Origin: Brachybacterium alimentarium
Lineage (GTDB): Bacteria; Actinomycetota; Actinomycetes; Actinomycetales; Dermabacteraceae
Reading direction: 5' to 3'
Assembly: GCF_002332425.1 (NCBI RefSeq)
Contig: NZ_NRGS01000020.1
Span: forward strand, 1-64,000
Length of the DNA stretch: 64,000 bases
The position numbers and the translations under genes are program-made. The notes below the pieces were generated by a model. It was not told the origin of the DNA and did not search any database. It saw only the letters and a program-made list of their open reading frames with translations. Shown here piece by piece: positions 24,039-32,891 of the stretch (the stretch's first letter is position 1; the number at the start of each line of letters is the position of its first letter).

Positions 24039-24044
24039 ATTCTA
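24039..24044 (-). promoter_or_regulatory. Likely -10 element of the pheST promoter
   Basis: TAGAAT on the minus strand lies 84 bases before the pheS GTG, in the 270-base divergent gap with mscR. No good -35 is seen. Transcription from here would give a leader of roughly 75 bases. The rest of the gap shows nothing else convincing. Confidence 0.45.
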
Positions 24045-24225
24045 GGAGGAATGCGCGGTCTGCCCCGCCAGGGCGGCGCATGCCACAGGTCCCAGGGCTC
24101 CGTGCGGCCTCGCCCGGTGGGAGACGTGCCGCTCCGAGGATCCCCGGAAAGGCGAGATCCGCACCGAAACCGCATAGCCTGGCCAGGACACTGTCTACCC
24201 TCGTCCTGAGGAAGAAGGAGGCCCC

Positions 24226-25326
24226 ATGTCCACGACCGTCAAGGGCGTCGTCGCCCGCTCCGAGAAGGTGCCGGCCGAGCTGGTCGACATCGTGATCCCG
24301 GATCCCGGGCCGCACGACGTCATCGTCGACATCGAGGCCACCGGCGTGTGCCACACCGACCTCGCCTACCGCGACGGCGGCATCAACGACGAGTTCCCGT
24401 TCCTGCTGGGCCACGAATCCGCCGGTCGCGTCTCCGTGATCGGTGAGTCCGTCACCCACGTCGAGGTCGGCGACTACGTCGTGCTGAACTGGCGTGCCGT
24501 CTGCGGGGAGTGCCGCGCATGCAAGAAGGGTGTGCAGCAGTACTGCTTCGACACCCACAACGCCTCCCGACCCATGACCCTCACCGATGGCACGGAGCTC
24601 ACCGCGGCTCTGGGCATCGGATCCTTCGCGGAGAAGACGCTGGTCCACGAGGGCCAGTGCACGAAGGTCTCCGAGGACGCCCCGGCCGAGGTCGCCGGGC
24701 TCCTGGGCTGCGGAGTGATGGCGGGCATCGGCGCCGCGATCAACACCGGTGCCGCGCAGCGCGGCGAGTCCGTCGCGGTGATCGGTCTGGGCGGCGTGGG
24801 CTGCGCGGCGATCGCCGGCGCGAAGCTCGCGGGCGCCACCACGATCATCGGCCTGGACGTCGACGAGAAGAAGCTCGCCGCCGCGAAGGAGCTGGGCGCC
24901 ACCCACACGCTGGTCACCAAGGATCTCTCCCCGCAGCAGGTCGCGGAGAAGGTCCAGGAGCTCACCGACGGCAACGGCGCGGATCTCGTGGTCGACGCCG
25001 TCGGCATCCCGCAGACCTACGAGACCGCGTTCTACGCGCGCGATCTCGCCGGTCGCGTGGTCCTGGTGGGTGTCCCCCGCCCGGACGTGGAGATCACGCT
25101 GCCGCTGCTGGACGTCTTCGGCCGCGGCGGTTCCCTGAAGTCCTCCTGGTACGGGGACTGCCTGCCCGAGCGGGACTTCCCGTATCTCACGGACCTGTTC
25201 CTGCAGGGGCGTCTCCCCCTGGACCGTTTCGTGACCGGCCGTACCGATCTGGCCGGGGTGAACACGGCGCTGGATTCGCTCCATGAGGGCGACACCCTGC
25301 GCACCGTGGCGGAGGTGGCCCGATGA
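24226..25326 (+). CDS. mscR: S-(hydroxymethyl)mycothiol dehydrogenase (mycothiol-dependent formaldehyde dehydrogenase)
   Basis: Zinc-dependent class III-type alcohol dehydrogenase that oxidises the formaldehyde-mycothiol adduct; S-nitrosomycothiol reduction is a second known role. The catalytic zinc ligands start at C42 in TGVCHTD and H63-E64 in LGHES. The structural zinc motif is [15 protein letters not shown], and the NAD-binding loop is GLGGVG. The sequence is MscR-like rather than glutathione-type. AGAAGGAGG precedes the ATG. It overlaps the following hydrolase by 4 bases, the same pair found in mycobacteria. Confidence 0.93.
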   Translation: MSTTVKGVVARSEKVPAELVDIVIPDPGPHDVIVDIEATGVCHTDLAYRDGGINDEFPFLLGHESAGRVSVIGESVTHVEVGDYVVLNWRAVCGECRACKKGVQQYCFDTHNASRPMTLTDGTELTAALGIGSFAEKTLVHEGQCTKVSEDAPAEVAGLLGCGVMAGIGAAINTGAAQRGESVAVIGLGGVGCAAIAGAKLAGATTIIGLDVDEKKLAAAKELGATHTLVTKDLSPQQVAEKVQELTDGNGADLVVDAVGIPQTYETAFYARDLAGRVVLVGVPRPDVEITLPLLDVFGRGGSLKSSWYGDCLPERDFPYLTDLFLQGRLPLDRFVTGRTDLAGVNTALDSLHEGDTLRTVAEVAR

Positions 25327-25943
25327 GCGCGCGTGTGGACCATGCCGTCACCGCAGGCACCTTCAGCCTGGACGGCGAGACCCATGAGGTCGAGAACAAC
25401 GTGTGGGTGCTCGGCGACGACGAGCAGTGCGTCGTGTTCGATGCCCCGCACGATCTGACGACGGTCTCCGATCTCATCGGCGAGCGCGAGTGCGTGGGCA
25501 TCCTGCTCACCCATGCGCACGACGACCATGTGCGGATGGCTCCGGAGCTCTCCGAGCACCTCGAGGCGCCGCTGCTGCTGAACCCCGCCGACCGCGAGGT
25601 CTGGCAGCTGACCCACGGTGATCTGCCCTGGGACGACGACGTGACCGATGGAGACATGTTCACCATCGCCGGCGTCGACATCGAGGCTCTGCACACCCCG
25701 GGCCACTCCCCCGGCTCGACCTGCTACTACGTCGAGGCGCTGGGTGCTCTGTTCAGCGGGGACACCCTGTTCCAGGGCGGCCCCGGGGCGACCGGGCGCT
25801 CGTTCTCCTCGCGGGAGACCATCGAGCAGTCCGTCAAGGAGCGTCTGTTCGCGCTGCCCGAGGACACCGTGGTGCATACCGGGCACGGCCCGGACACCAC
25901 GATCGGCGCAGAGAAGGAGGCGGCTCGCGGCGACTGGCTGTGA
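25323..25943 (+). CDS. MscR-linked metallo-beta-lactamase-fold hydrolase
   Basis: Glyoxalase II-like hydrolase with the metal motif HAHDDH (64-69), a later [10 protein letters not shown] histidine and C-terminal [13 protein letters not shown]. The 206 residues are a single domain. The ATG overlaps the mscR stop. Because the pair is conserved with mycothiol-dependent formaldehyde oxidation, hydrolysis of S-formylmycothiol to formate and mycothiol is a plausible role. The family identity is clear; the substrate is inference. Confidence 0.88.
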   Translation: MSARVDHAVTAGTFSLDGETHEVENNVWVLGDDEQCVVFDAPHDLTTVSDLIGERECVGILLTHAHDDHVRMAPELSEHLEAPLLLNPADREVWQLTHGDLPWDDDVTDGDMFTIAGVDIEALHTPGHSPGSTCYYVEALGALFSGDTLFQGGPGATGRSFSSRETIEQSVKERLFALPEDTVVHTGHGPDTTIGAEKEAARGDWL

Positions 25944-26000
25944 GCACCTGTGAGCACGGCGAGGAGCACTGCGCTGTTCCTCCCCTGAGCCCCTGACCTC

Positions 26001-26035
26001 ATCGGCGGCGGTCGCCTCTCGCGACCGCCGCCGAT
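26001..26035. terminator. Bidirectional terminator between mscR operon and ctaG
   Basis: A 15-bp perfect stem (26001-26015 with 26021-26035) with a 5-base loop between two convergent genes. The plus side continues GTCGTTCC. It probably serves both operons. Confidence 0.8.
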
Positions 26036-26112
26036 GTCGTTCCCGGCCGTGGTGCCGCTGCGCTCACGCGCCCGGCCGGCCGGGCCTTTCACGGGCCGGT
26101 TCTCGGTCCTGC

Positions 26113-28287
26113 TCACAGGCTCGGGCGACGTCCTTCGTCCGCGTCGGCCTCCGGGCTCGCGGGGGTGTCAGCGGCGTCGGCCCCGGGGTCAGTGGCGGTG
26201 TCGGTCCCGCAGCCAGTGGCGGCGGTCTCGATGCCGGGGCCAGCGTCGACGTCGAGGCGTGCACCGGTTGCATCGGTGGTATCGGCATCGACCGACGGAG
26301 CCGTCCCGGAGGGACCGTCCGCGGGATCCGTCGGCTCCTGGAGGCTCGCGAGATAGGCGTTGTACGCCTCGAGCTCCGCGCCGCCATCGCGTTCCGCCTT
26401 GCGGTCGAACTGGCGGGCCCGACGGTCCTCCGAGCGCATCCAGAGCACGGCGACGATGATCGCGTAGCCGACGGTGGGCACCTCGGAGATCGCCCACATG
26501 ATCGTGCCGCCACGGGTCTGGATGACCTGGAGCTGCTCCTCGGTGTACATCCCCAGCTGGTGGTACCAGTCCGGGGCGATCAGCCAGGTCATCGACACCA
26601 TCGCGACCCCGAAGAAGGCATGGAAGGCGAGTGTGACCAGCAGGGTGATCAGCTTCAGGATCGGGTTGATCGGCCTGGTGGTGGGATCGATGCCGATCAG
26701 GACCCAGGCGAACAGATATCCGGACGCCAGGAAGTGCACGGTCATCAGCACGTGCCCGAGGTGGGAGTACATCGCCGCCTCGAACAGCGGCGAGAAGTAG
26801 AAGACCACCAGGGAGCCGGCGAAGATCAGGCCCGCCAGGGGCGGCGAGGAGACGAACTCCGAGTAGCGGGAGTGCAGGGCCGCGAGGACCCATTCGCGGA
26901 TGCCGCGGGAGCCGTCGGTGCGCGGTGCCACGGCTCGAGAGAGCAGGGTGACCGGGGCGCCCAGCACCCACAGCGGCGGCACGATCATCATCATCGCCAT
27001 GTGCTGGATCATGTGCGCATCGAAGCGGAAGCGGCCCCAGGCCGCGGCACCACCGCTGAGCACCCAGGCGAAGGCCAGGCAGCCCGCCAGGAACGCGAGC
27101 GTGCGATGCCACTGCCAGGTGTCCCCGCGCCGGATGAGCCGGAACACACCGGTCAGGTAGATCGCCGCCATCGCCACGGCCAGCAGCAGAGCGATCCAGT
27201 CCGGCTGGATGACGGTGAACATCGTCCCCGGGCCGAACTCCTTCGCGGGCGGCAGGTAGCCCACCAGCGAAAGGGTCTTCAGATCCCCGACGGCGGGCAC
27301 TTCCTGGGGCACCGGGGGCGCCGAGCGACCCAGCGCGATCGAGGCGCCGATGACCGCCGCCATCACGATGCCCTCGGTCGCCGCCAGGTGCCGGAAGCGG
27401 AGCCTCTCGCCGAGACGTCGACGCTGGGAGGCGCCCACGCCGGCGAGCACGACCAGGCCGACGGCCTTGACGAGCACGACGCGTCCGTAGCCCGTGGTGA
27501 GCAGGTCCCCCCACCCGGACAGGCGGATCACGGCGCTGAGGATCCCGCTGAGGGCGAGTGCCGTCACAGCGGCCAGCGCCCAGGGCGAGAAGCGACGCAC
27601 GGTGGTGGCGAGCTGATCGTCGTCGAGGCGCGGAGCGATCAGGGCGATCACGAGCAGTCCGCCGGCCCAGACGGCGACGGCCACGAAGTGCAGGGCCATC
27701 GCGTTGACGGCGTTGGTGTGGTCCAGGCTCGCTCCGGCGTGCCCGGCCAGGCCGAGGGCTCCGACGCCGAGTCCGGCGAAGGCGAGGCCCCAGCAGGCGA
27801 GGGTCGTCGAGCGCGCGACGAGATAGAACAGTGCGGCGAGCCCTGCGGCGATGCCCACCGAGAGCTGCAGCTTGCCGAGATCAGTGCCCAGGGCGATGCT
27901 CCACAGGTCCATCCCCGAGCCGGCACCGGCGGCCTCGAGGCCGCTCAGCGGGATCTGTGTGAGGGCGGCGACCGCCCACAGCAGAGCGCCGGCTCCTCCG
28001 AGGCGGACCGTCCTGCGCCGGGCGGGATCCAGGCGTGTGACCTCGCGGCGGGACGGACCGGGCTGCAGGAGCACGGCGGTGCCGCCTGCACCGATGGCGA
28101 GCAGCAGCCCGAGATGGTGGAGGGCGCGGACGACGGGAAGGCCCCAGGTGACCAGTGGCGAGGCGGGCAGGAGCGTCGACGGCGCGGCAGCTCCGGTGGC
28201 GAACAGCCCGATCAGGGCCGACACGATCGTGAGGATGAGCAGCAGGGGCACGGCGAGAGCGCTGGCCCGCACGGCACGAGAGGTCAT
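26113..28287 (-). CDS. CopD / CtaG fusion membrane protein (copper import and cytochrome oxidase assembly)
   Basis: Polytopic protein of 724 residues. The N-terminal half (about 1-330) has the CopD-type copper-resistance region with several helices and LHHLGLLLAIGAGG and LHFVAVAVWAGGLL. The second half (about 355-640) matches CtaG/caa3 assembly factors, including FDAHMIQHMAMMMIVPPLW, TVHFLASGYLF and FHAFFGVAMVSM, where the histidines probably handle copper. The last ~75 residues are an Asp/Ala/Thr-rich tail, low complexity. This fusion is known in actinobacteria. The ATG overlaps the rRNA methylase stop by 4 bases. Confidence 0.9.
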   Translation of the reverse strand: MTSRAVRASALAVPLLLILTIVSALIGLFATGAAAPSTLLPASPLVTWGLPVVRALHHLGLLLAIGAGGTAVLLQPGPSRREVTRLDPARRRTVRLGGAGALLWAVAALTQIPLSGLEAAGAGSGMDLWSIALGTDLGKLQLSVGIAAGLAALFYLVARSTTLACWGLAFAGLGVGALGLAGHAGASLDHTNAVNAMALHFVAVAVWAGGLLVIALIAPRLDDDQLATTVRRFSPWALAAVTALALSGILSAVIRLSGWGDLLTTGYGRVVLVKAVGLVVLAGVGASQRRRLGERLRFRHLAATEGIVMAAVIGASIALGRSAPPVPQEVPAVGDLKTLSLVGYLPPAKEFGPGTMFTVIQPDWIALLLAVAMAAIYLTGVFRLIRRGDTWQWHRTLAFLAGCLAFAWVLSGGAAAWGRFRFDAHMIQHMAMMMIVPPLWVLGAPVTLLSRAVAPRTDGSRGIREWVLAALHSRYSEFVSSPPLAGLIFAGSLVVFYFSPLFEAAMYSHLGHVLMTVHFLASGYLFAWVLIGIDPTTRPINPILKLITLLVTLAFHAFFGVAMVSMTWLIAPDWYHQLGMYTEEQLQVIQTRGGTIMWAISEVPTVGYAIIVAVLWMRSEDRRARQFDRKAERDGGAELEAYNAYLASLQEPTDPADGPSGTAPSVDADTTDATGARLDVDAGPGIETAATGCGTDTATDPGADAADTPASPEADADEGRRPSL

Positions 28288-29186
28288 TCCCTCGCCTGCC
28301 TGCGCCGCAGGGTCTCGAACAGGCAGACCGTCGCAGCGGTGTGGACGTTCAGGGATTCCGCACGCCCGGCCAGGGGGATGCGCACCCCGAACGACGCCGC
28401 CTGCAGGGTGTGCTCGTCCAGCCCGTGCGCCTCGTTCCCGAAGATCCATGCCAGGCGTGGGGGGAGTTCGGCGGTGAACAGCTCGTCCTGCGCGTATCCA
28501 CTGGTCGCCGCCGTGGCGATGTCCGCTGAGCCGAGAGTCTCGAGGACCTCGTCGATCTCGGCGCCGGTGACCACGGGGAGATGGAAGAGACTGCCGACGC
28601 CGGCGCGCACGGCCTTGGGCGCGTAGGGGTCTGCGCAGGTCCGGGTGAGCACGACGAGATCGGCTCCGGCAGCGTCCGCCGTGCGGATCAGTGTGCCCAC
28701 ATTGCCGGGATCCCGCACTTCGTGCAGGACGACGACGGTGACGGGCCCCTGCGTCGGCAGGGCCGCGATCGCCGCGGTCGCGGCCGACGACTGCTCTGCA
28801 GGGAGGCGGCCGAGCGCGAGAGCACCCTGAGGGTTCACCAGAGCGCCGCCGGGGTTCGAGGAGACGGGGCCTGCGCTGCTGGGGTCCTCGACGTCGTGCT
28901 CGCGCACCATGGCGCGGATGATCTGGTCCTCGACCTCGTGCACCGGAACGCCCGCCCCACGGGCCAGGTCGGCCAGCTCGGGATGGGCGGCGTCGGCGCG
29001 GGCGGTGACGAAGAGCTCGCGGGCGAGATCGGCCCGCTGGCTGAGCAGCGAACGGATCGACTGCGGGCCCTCGACGCGGAAGGACTGCTGCTTGCGACGC
29101 GCAGAGCGCCCGGCCAGCGCCGCCACCTTCCGCACCCGCTCGGAGCGGAGGGAGGTGATCGGAGACTGATCCGGGCGCTCGGTCAT
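28284..29186 (-). CDS. SpoU/TrmH-family rRNA 2'-O-methyltransferase (TsnR-like)
   Basis: SPOUT methyltransferase with an N-terminal L30e-like RNA-binding region (about 1-100). The catalytic domain carries motif 1 HEVRDPGNVGTLIRTADAAG, motif 2 WIFGNEAHGL and motif 3 IPLAGRAESLNVHTAA. The catalytic Arg and Asn are present. ATG 29186 is chosen because the conserved region follows (TSLRSERVRKVAALAG); the in-frame ATG at 29327 would overlap rplT. Location after rplT is typical of actinobacteria, where the target is 23S rRNA; the exact nucleotide cannot be told. Confidence 0.92.
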   Translation of the reverse strand: MTERPDQSPITSLRSERVRKVAALAGRSARRKQQSFRVEGPQSIRSLLSQRADLARELFVTARADAAHPELADLARGAGVPVHEVEDQIIRAMVREHDVEDPSSAGPVSSNPGGALVNPQGALALGRLPAEQSSAATAAIAALPTQGPVTVVVLHEVRDPGNVGTLIRTADAAGADLVVLTRTCADPYAPKAVRAGVGSLFHLPVVTGAEIDEVLETLGSADIATAATSGYAQDELFTAELPPRLAWIFGNEAHGLDEHTLQAASFGVRIPLAGRAESLNVHTAATVCLFETLRRRQARE

Positions 29187-29205
29187 CGCGTGGTGAGGCG
29201 CGATG

Positions 29206-29586
29206 TCAGGCTGCCGGGGCGTTGACGTCCTCAGGGAGGGCGTTCTTCGCCACCTCGACGAGTGCGGCGAACGCCGGGGCGTCGTTGACCGCGAGCTCTG
29301 CGAGCATGCGACGGTCGACCTCGACACCCGCGAGACCGAGGCCCTGGATGAGACGGTTGTAGGTCATGCCGTTGGCGCGGGATGCGGCGTTGATGCGCTG
29401 GATCCACAGCTGACGGAAGTTGCCCTTGCGCTTCTTGCGGTCGCGGAAGTTGTAGGTCTGCGAGTGCAGCACCTGCTCCTTCGCCTTGCGGTAGAGACGC
29501 GAGCGCTGGCCGCTGTAGCCGCTGGCCTGCTCAAGGATTTCCCGACGCTTCTTATGGGCGTTGACCGCCCTCTTCACGCGTGCCAC
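29206..29586 (-). CDS. rplT: 50S ribosomal protein L20
   Basis: Basic 126-residue protein matching L20 end to end ([24 protein letters not shown]-type [20 protein letters not shown]). It is needed for early 50S assembly and in other bacteria represses the infC-rpmI-rplT operon by binding its leader. GTG start (VARVKRAVN) with AAGGAG six bases upstream. Confidence 0.98.
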   Translation of the reverse strand: MARVKRAVNAHKKRREILEQASGYSGQRSRLYRKAKEQVLHSQTYNFRDRKKRKGNFRQLWIQRINAASRANGMTYNRLIQGLGLAGVEVDRRMLAELAVNDAPAFAALVEVAKNALPEDVNAPAA

Positions 29587-29644
29587 GTGATACTCCTTCG
29601 ATCGTGAATTCAGGGGCGCGAGAGCTGGGCTCCCGCGTGGGCGA

Positions 29645-29839
29645 TCAGCGGCCCAGAAGCTTCTTCATGCGCTTGACGTCGGCCTTGGCGACGCTGGTGT
29701 CGCTGCCGAGGCGGCGCTTGCGGGTGGAGGACTTGTGCTCCAGGAGGTGGCGAGCGTTCGCCTTCTCCCGCATGAGCTTGCCCGAGCCGGTCACGCGGAT
29801 GCGCTTCTTGGTCCCCGAATGGGTCTTGTTCTTCGGCAT
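29645..29839 (-). CDS. rpmI: 50S ribosomal protein L35
   Basis: 64-residue basic ribosomal protein beginning [20 protein letters not shown] and ending [10 protein letters not shown], standard L35 length. ATG 29839 is chosen; an upstream in-frame start at 29923 would lie inside infC. AGAAGGAGAAC stands before it. Middle gene of infC-rpmI-rplT. Confidence 0.98.
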   Translation of the reverse strand: MPKNKTHSGTKKRIRVTGSGKLMREKANARHLLEHKSSTRKRRLGSDTSVAKADVKRMKKLLGR

Positions 29840-29864
29840 GTTGCCTGTTCTCCTTCGTACGTTC

Positions 29865-30491
29865 TCAGGACTCGGAGCCGGGCTCGGCCTTGGCCTCGGG
29901 CTTGGACGCGTCGTCCTCACCACGGGCAGCAGCCTTCTCGGCGTCAGTCTTGCGCTTGCGGGCCTCGGCCATGGCCTGGGCCTTCTTCTTGTGCGGCCCG
30001 AAGACCATCACCATGTTGCGACCGTCCTGTCGCGGGTGCGACTCGACGAAGCCGTACTCGGCGACGTCCTCGGCCATGCGCTGCAGCAGCTTCACGCCGC
30101 GCTCGGGGCGCGACTGCTCACGACCACGGAATCGGATGATGACCTTGACCTTGTCGCCGCCGTCAAGGAACTTCTCAACATTGCGACGCTTCGTCTCATA
30201 GTCATGGACGTCGATCTTCAGGCCCATACGGATTTCCTTCTGGACCGTATTCGCCTGGTTCTTGCGCGCCTCACGGGCCTTCAGGTTGGCTTCGTACTTG
30301 TACTTGCCGTAATCCATGAGACGGGCGACCGGCGGGTTCGCGCCGGGCGCGACCTCGACGAGATCGAGATCGGCTTCCGCGGCGAGACGCAGTGCGTCCT
30401 CGACGCGGACCTCACCGACCTGCTCGCCGGCGGGCCCGACCAGAAGGACCTTGGGGACCCTGATCTGACCATTGATGCGCTGTTCGCTGAT
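29865..30491 (-). CDS. infC: Translation initiation factor IF-3, probable AUC start
   Basis: Binds the 30S subunit and checks start-codon fidelity. Reading back from the obvious C-domain ([20 protein letters not shown]), the frame stays open through the full N-domain, [15 protein letters not shown], to ATC at 30491. An in-frame TGA is three codons further upstream (30500-30502). No ATG, GTG or TTG occurs before the conserved N-domain, and AGGAG ends five bases before the ATC. A rare start codon is a known autoregulatory feature of infC (AUU in E. coli). Full length is then 208 residues, with a Lys/Ala/Glu-rich tail of about 30. An ATG-only call at 30317 loses 58 residues. Confidence 0.95.
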   Translation of the reverse strand: MSEQRINGQIRVPKVLLVGPAGEQVGEVRVEDALRLAAEADLDLVEVAPGANPPVARLMDYGKYKYEANLKAREARKNQANTVQKEIRMGLKIDVHDYETKRRNVEKFLDGGDKVKVIIRFRGREQSRPERGVKLLQRMAEDVAEYGFVESHPRQDGRNMVMVFGPHKKKAQAMAEARKRKTDAEKAAARGEDDASKPEAKAEPGSES

Positions 30492-30496
30492 GTTGG

Positions 30497-30501
30497 CTCC
30501 T
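30497..30501 (-). promoter_or_regulatory. infC ribosome-binding site that decides the AUC start
   Basis: AGGAG on the minus strand, five bases before ATC 30491. It sits next to CCAAGGTG (30509-30502), which can pair with CACCTTGG further up the leader, so access to it may be controlled. Confidence 0.85.
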
Positions 30502-30740
30502 CACCTTGGTTCGAGTCGGACAAGACGAAAGGCCCCCGCTTCACGCGGAGGCCCCAAGGTGCGCGACGTCGAGACGTCGACCGGGCACTGCTGCCCGGAG
30601 ACGGGCACGGATGCCCGGCTGCGATAATGACCCAGCGACGGTTCGTCCCGAGCCGAAGGGCTCAGGCGCGGATTGCCACGAGGTGGGAAGGGACTCCACT
30701 TGAGGAACGATGTGACGAGGGTTTCGACCTGTTCCGATCC
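30502..30740 (-). promoter_or_regulatory. Structured infC leader with attenuator-like hairpin
   Basis: On the minus strand the ~245-base leader contains consecutive stems: about 30600-30619 (CGGGCA/TGCCCG), 30581-30598 (CCGGGCAGCAGTGCCCGG), a GACGTC pair near 30564-30579, and a G/C-rich hairpin at 30530-30553 followed by TTTCGTCTTGTCC, which looks like an intrinsic terminator. CACCTTGG (30561-30554) just before that hairpin is the perfect complement of CCAAGGTG (30509-30502) at the ribosome site. An L20- or IF3-responsive switch is plausible by analogy; its class is unknown to me. Confidence 0.6.
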
Positions 30741-30743
30741 CCT

Positions 30744-30772
30744 ATCCTAGCAGGAGCGCTCGTGCAGTCCAG
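30744..30772 (-). promoter_or_regulatory. infC operon promoter
   Basis: CTGGAC (30772-30767), 17 bases, TAGGAT (30749-30744) on the minus strand, similar in form to the putative rRNA promoter at 127-156. It starts about 250 bases before infC and also overlaps the upstream region of the divergent small membrane protein gene. Confidence 0.65.
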
Positions 30773-30825
30773 GTGATGTGCGTCGCGTCCGCACGCGTAG
30801 GAGCCGTGATGAGCGAGGAGTTCTG

Positions 30826-31218
30826 GTGGAGACCGAGCGCGAGACCCCCGGTGACCCAGGTCGTCCAGGCCGCTCGGGCCGGAGCACCGTGCCGGGCAGA
30901 GGGTCCATGATCGTCTCTGTCGTGGTGGTCGCGGTCCTGGTGCTCGTCGTCGCGATCGGCGGCAGCATCCTGGCGTACCGGGCGCTGGCCGCCGGGCCGG
31001 AGGATCCACAGCCCCCGACCTCCTCCGCCTCTCCCGCCGCCTACGCTGAGGGGCATCCCGGGGAGCAGGGCGTCGACCCTCACGATCTCTACGTTCTCGA
31101 CGCCAGTGACGCCCCTGCCGCCCGTGACGTCCCGATCGGCTCGCATCCCGCCGGAAACCAGTTCGAGCGCTCCGCCGACCCCGGTTCCCGCCACGGGCCG
31201 CTGCCCATGGACGGATGA
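30826..31218 (+). CDS. Small single-pass membrane protein, function unknown
   Basis: I do not recognise a family. The frame encodes about 130 residues: a short basic/Gly-Pro segment, one strong membrane helix (MIVSVVVVAVLVLVVAIGGS), then a Pro/Ala/Asp-rich outside or inside tail of about 80 residues. GTG 30826 is chosen because GAGGAG lies five bases upstream; GTG 30778 and ATG 30907 (just before the helix) are alternatives. It is divergent from infC. Codon-position composition looks coding, but the assignment is moderate. Confidence 0.6.
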   Translation: METERETPGDPGRPGRSGRSTVPGRGSMIVSVVVVAVLVLVVAIGGSILAYRALAAGPEDPQPPTSSASPAAYAEGHPGEQGVDPHDLYVLDASDAPAARDVPIGSHPAGNQFERSADPGSRHGPLPMDG

Positions 31219-31343
31219 CCCTGCGCAAACGGTGCGCCGCGCACCTGCCGCCGTGGGTCCTGCTGCGCTCCCCCGCCCCTGCCCGACGCACATCCCCCGG
31301 TCACCGCCGGTGACCGCTCTCCCGCACGACGAAGGACATCTCA

Positions 31344-31718
31344 GTGAACGACAACACGATTCCCAGCATCATCCCCGAGGGCGACGGATCCGCCGACGCC
31401 CTGCGCGACATCTCCGAGGTCGCCGCGGTCGAGATCATCACCTCGGCATGCGTGCACCTCATGAGCGCCGCCGCGGTGAAGGTGGGACTCGCCGAGGACG
31501 AGGAGTCCGGTCAATACCAGGACCTCGCCGAGGCCCGCAAGCTGATCATCTCGCTGGCCGGCCTCGTGACCGCCGCGTCCCCCGAGATCGGCGGAGAGCA
31601 CGCGCGCTCCCTGCGTGACGGGCTGCGCTCGCTGCAGCTCGCCTTCGCCGAGGCGCTCCCCTACCCGGACGCCCCCGGCGAAGGCCCCGGCGAGAAGTAC
31701 ACCGGCCGGGTCTCCTGA
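31344..31718 (+). CDS. DUF1844 domain protein
   Basis: 124-residue soluble protein with the DUF1844 core, including EIITSACVHLMSAAAVKVGL and DLAEARKLIISLAGLV, mostly helical, with an acidic/Pro-Gly tail. Such proteins commonly lie beside infC or hisA in actinobacteria. The function is unknown. GTG start (VNDNTIPS) with GAAGGA upstream. Confidence 0.85.
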   Translation: MNDNTIPSIIPEGDGSADALRDISEVAAVEIITSACVHLMSAAAVKVGLAEDEESGQYQDLAEARKLIISLAGLVTAASPEIGGEHARSLRDGLRSLQLAFAEALPYPDAPGEGPGEKYTGRVS

Positions 31719-31760
31719 CCCGCCCCGCGCTCAGCGCCCGACCCGCGAAGGCGTCATGCA

Positions 31761-31790
31761 CCAGGCCGTCCGGACATCCGGACGGCCTGG
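31761..31790 (+). terminator. Terminator after the DUF1844 gene
   Basis: A 14-bp perfect inverted repeat (31761-31774 with 31777-31790) starts 43 bases past the stop, followed by TCCTGTCTC. It lies between convergent genes (DUF1844 and sseB). The remaining bases to 31963 show nothing recognisable. Confidence 0.75.
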
Positions 31791-31963
31791 TCCTGTCTCG
31801 GATCGAGTTCGCCGCCTTGGGCCGAGCCGCACGACTGCGCAGATGCCCGGACGCGCGAAGGCCCGGACGCGCGTCGTCCTGACTGCGTGATCATGTGAGC
31901 GCTGCGCAGGCTGGTCACGCGAGCGCTGCGCGGGCGACAGCTCGGTGGCAGGCGATCAGGGGT

Positions 31964-32833
31964 TCAGGAACCCAGCACCATGCGCAGCGAGCTGATGCGC
32001 TCGGCGACGAGCTGCTCGTTGCCCAGACGGGCGGAGACCGCCTCGACCACCGTGCGCACCTGCTCCGCCGTGAGACCGGGACGCAACTGCAGGTGGAGGT
32101 CGACCTCGGAACGCTCCCCCGCCCGGGCGTCCAGTCCCGTGACCTCATCGGACGCCGCAGCGATGCGCTGCAGGACGTCGGCCAGCTCCGGATCCTCATG
32201 CGGCGGGATCCAGTCCCGTCCTTGGGCGAGCGCCCAGAGCACGGAGCGCGGCAGCAGGATCGGACCGCCGACATCGGCCGGGGTCGCCGCGTCCACGAGC
32301 AACGAGGTGCAGCCCTCCTGGACGGCGGCCTGGGCCGCCTGGGGCGCCACCACGGGCACGGGCCGGGCGTCGCGGCGCCAGTCGGCCAGCGCCTGGACCG
32401 AGGTGAAGACGGGCAGTACGCGGGAACCGTCCGGCGCGGTGATCGAGACCATCGCCATGTCGGCGCCGTTGTCCCCGGTGAGCCCGTGGGCGGTGGTCCC
32501 GGTCTCGGTGGCCACCGCCATGATCGGCACCAGCAGGCGGGTCGCGGCGAGGACCGCGACCAGGTCCTTCCGGTGCGGATCCTCTCCGGCGCGGTGGGCT
32601 GCGAGGGCTTCTGCGAGCGCGGCGGGGGTGGATCCCTCGTCCTGCGGGAAGGGGCTGACGGTGTAATCGCGCCCTTCCCAGGAGACGCCCGCCGTATCGG
32701 TCAGCGCGGACTTCTCGCGGAAATGGGCGGGCAGCGCCCGCCGGGCCTGCTCTCCGTGGTCCGCTGCGGAGTCCGCTCCGTCCTGGACCGCGTGCGCGTC
32801 CGCCGGACGGGTCGGGTCGTTCGCAGAAGTCAT
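31964..32833 (-). CDS. SseB family protein
   Basis: 289-residue cytoplasmic protein with two SseB-like halves: VPIMAVATETGTTAHG and MAMVSITAPDGSRVLPVFTSVQALADW in the first, and LRMVLGS-ending enhancer-like region in the second. In this part of the actinobacterial chromosome it conventionally follows hisA. Biochemical function is unknown. TACGCT ends six bases before the ATG, suggesting its own leaderless promoter apart from the his operon. Confidence 0.82.
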   Translation of the reverse strand: MTSANDPTRPADAHAVQDGADSAADHGEQARRALPAHFREKSALTDTAGVSWEGRDYTVSPFPQDEGSTPAALAEALAAHRAGEDPHRKDLVAVLAATRLLVPIMAVATETGTTAHGLTGDNGADMAMVSITAPDGSRVLPVFTSVQALADWRRDARPVPVVAPQAAQAAVQEGCTSLLVDAATPADVGGPILLPRSVLWALAQGRDWIPPHEDPELADVLQRIAAASDEVTGLDARAGERSEVDLHLQLRPGLTAEQVRTVVEAVSARLGNEQLVAERISSLRMVLGS

Positions 32834-32839
32834 GGGATC

Positions 32840-32845
32840 AGCGTA
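32840..32845 (-). promoter_or_regulatory. Candidate leaderless -10 for sseB
   Basis: TACGCT on the minus strand, six bases from the sseB ATG. The same hexamer at the same spacing precedes the DUF3054 gene. No clear -35. Confidence 0.45.
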
Positions 32846-32891
32846 GTTCGCTCCGACCCGCCCTGCCCGTCATGGCGGTGAGGGGTGGGCC

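Noticed and set aside
30507-30520. GGTTCGAGTC, tRNA T-arm-like sequence
   Set aside because: No matching acceptor or anticodon stems nearby; it lies in the infC leader.
30809-30910. 33-codon frame starting ATG at 30809 (MSEEFWWRPS)
   Set aside because: Overlaps the membrane-protein frame, has no regulatory codon run and no conserved context that I can see.
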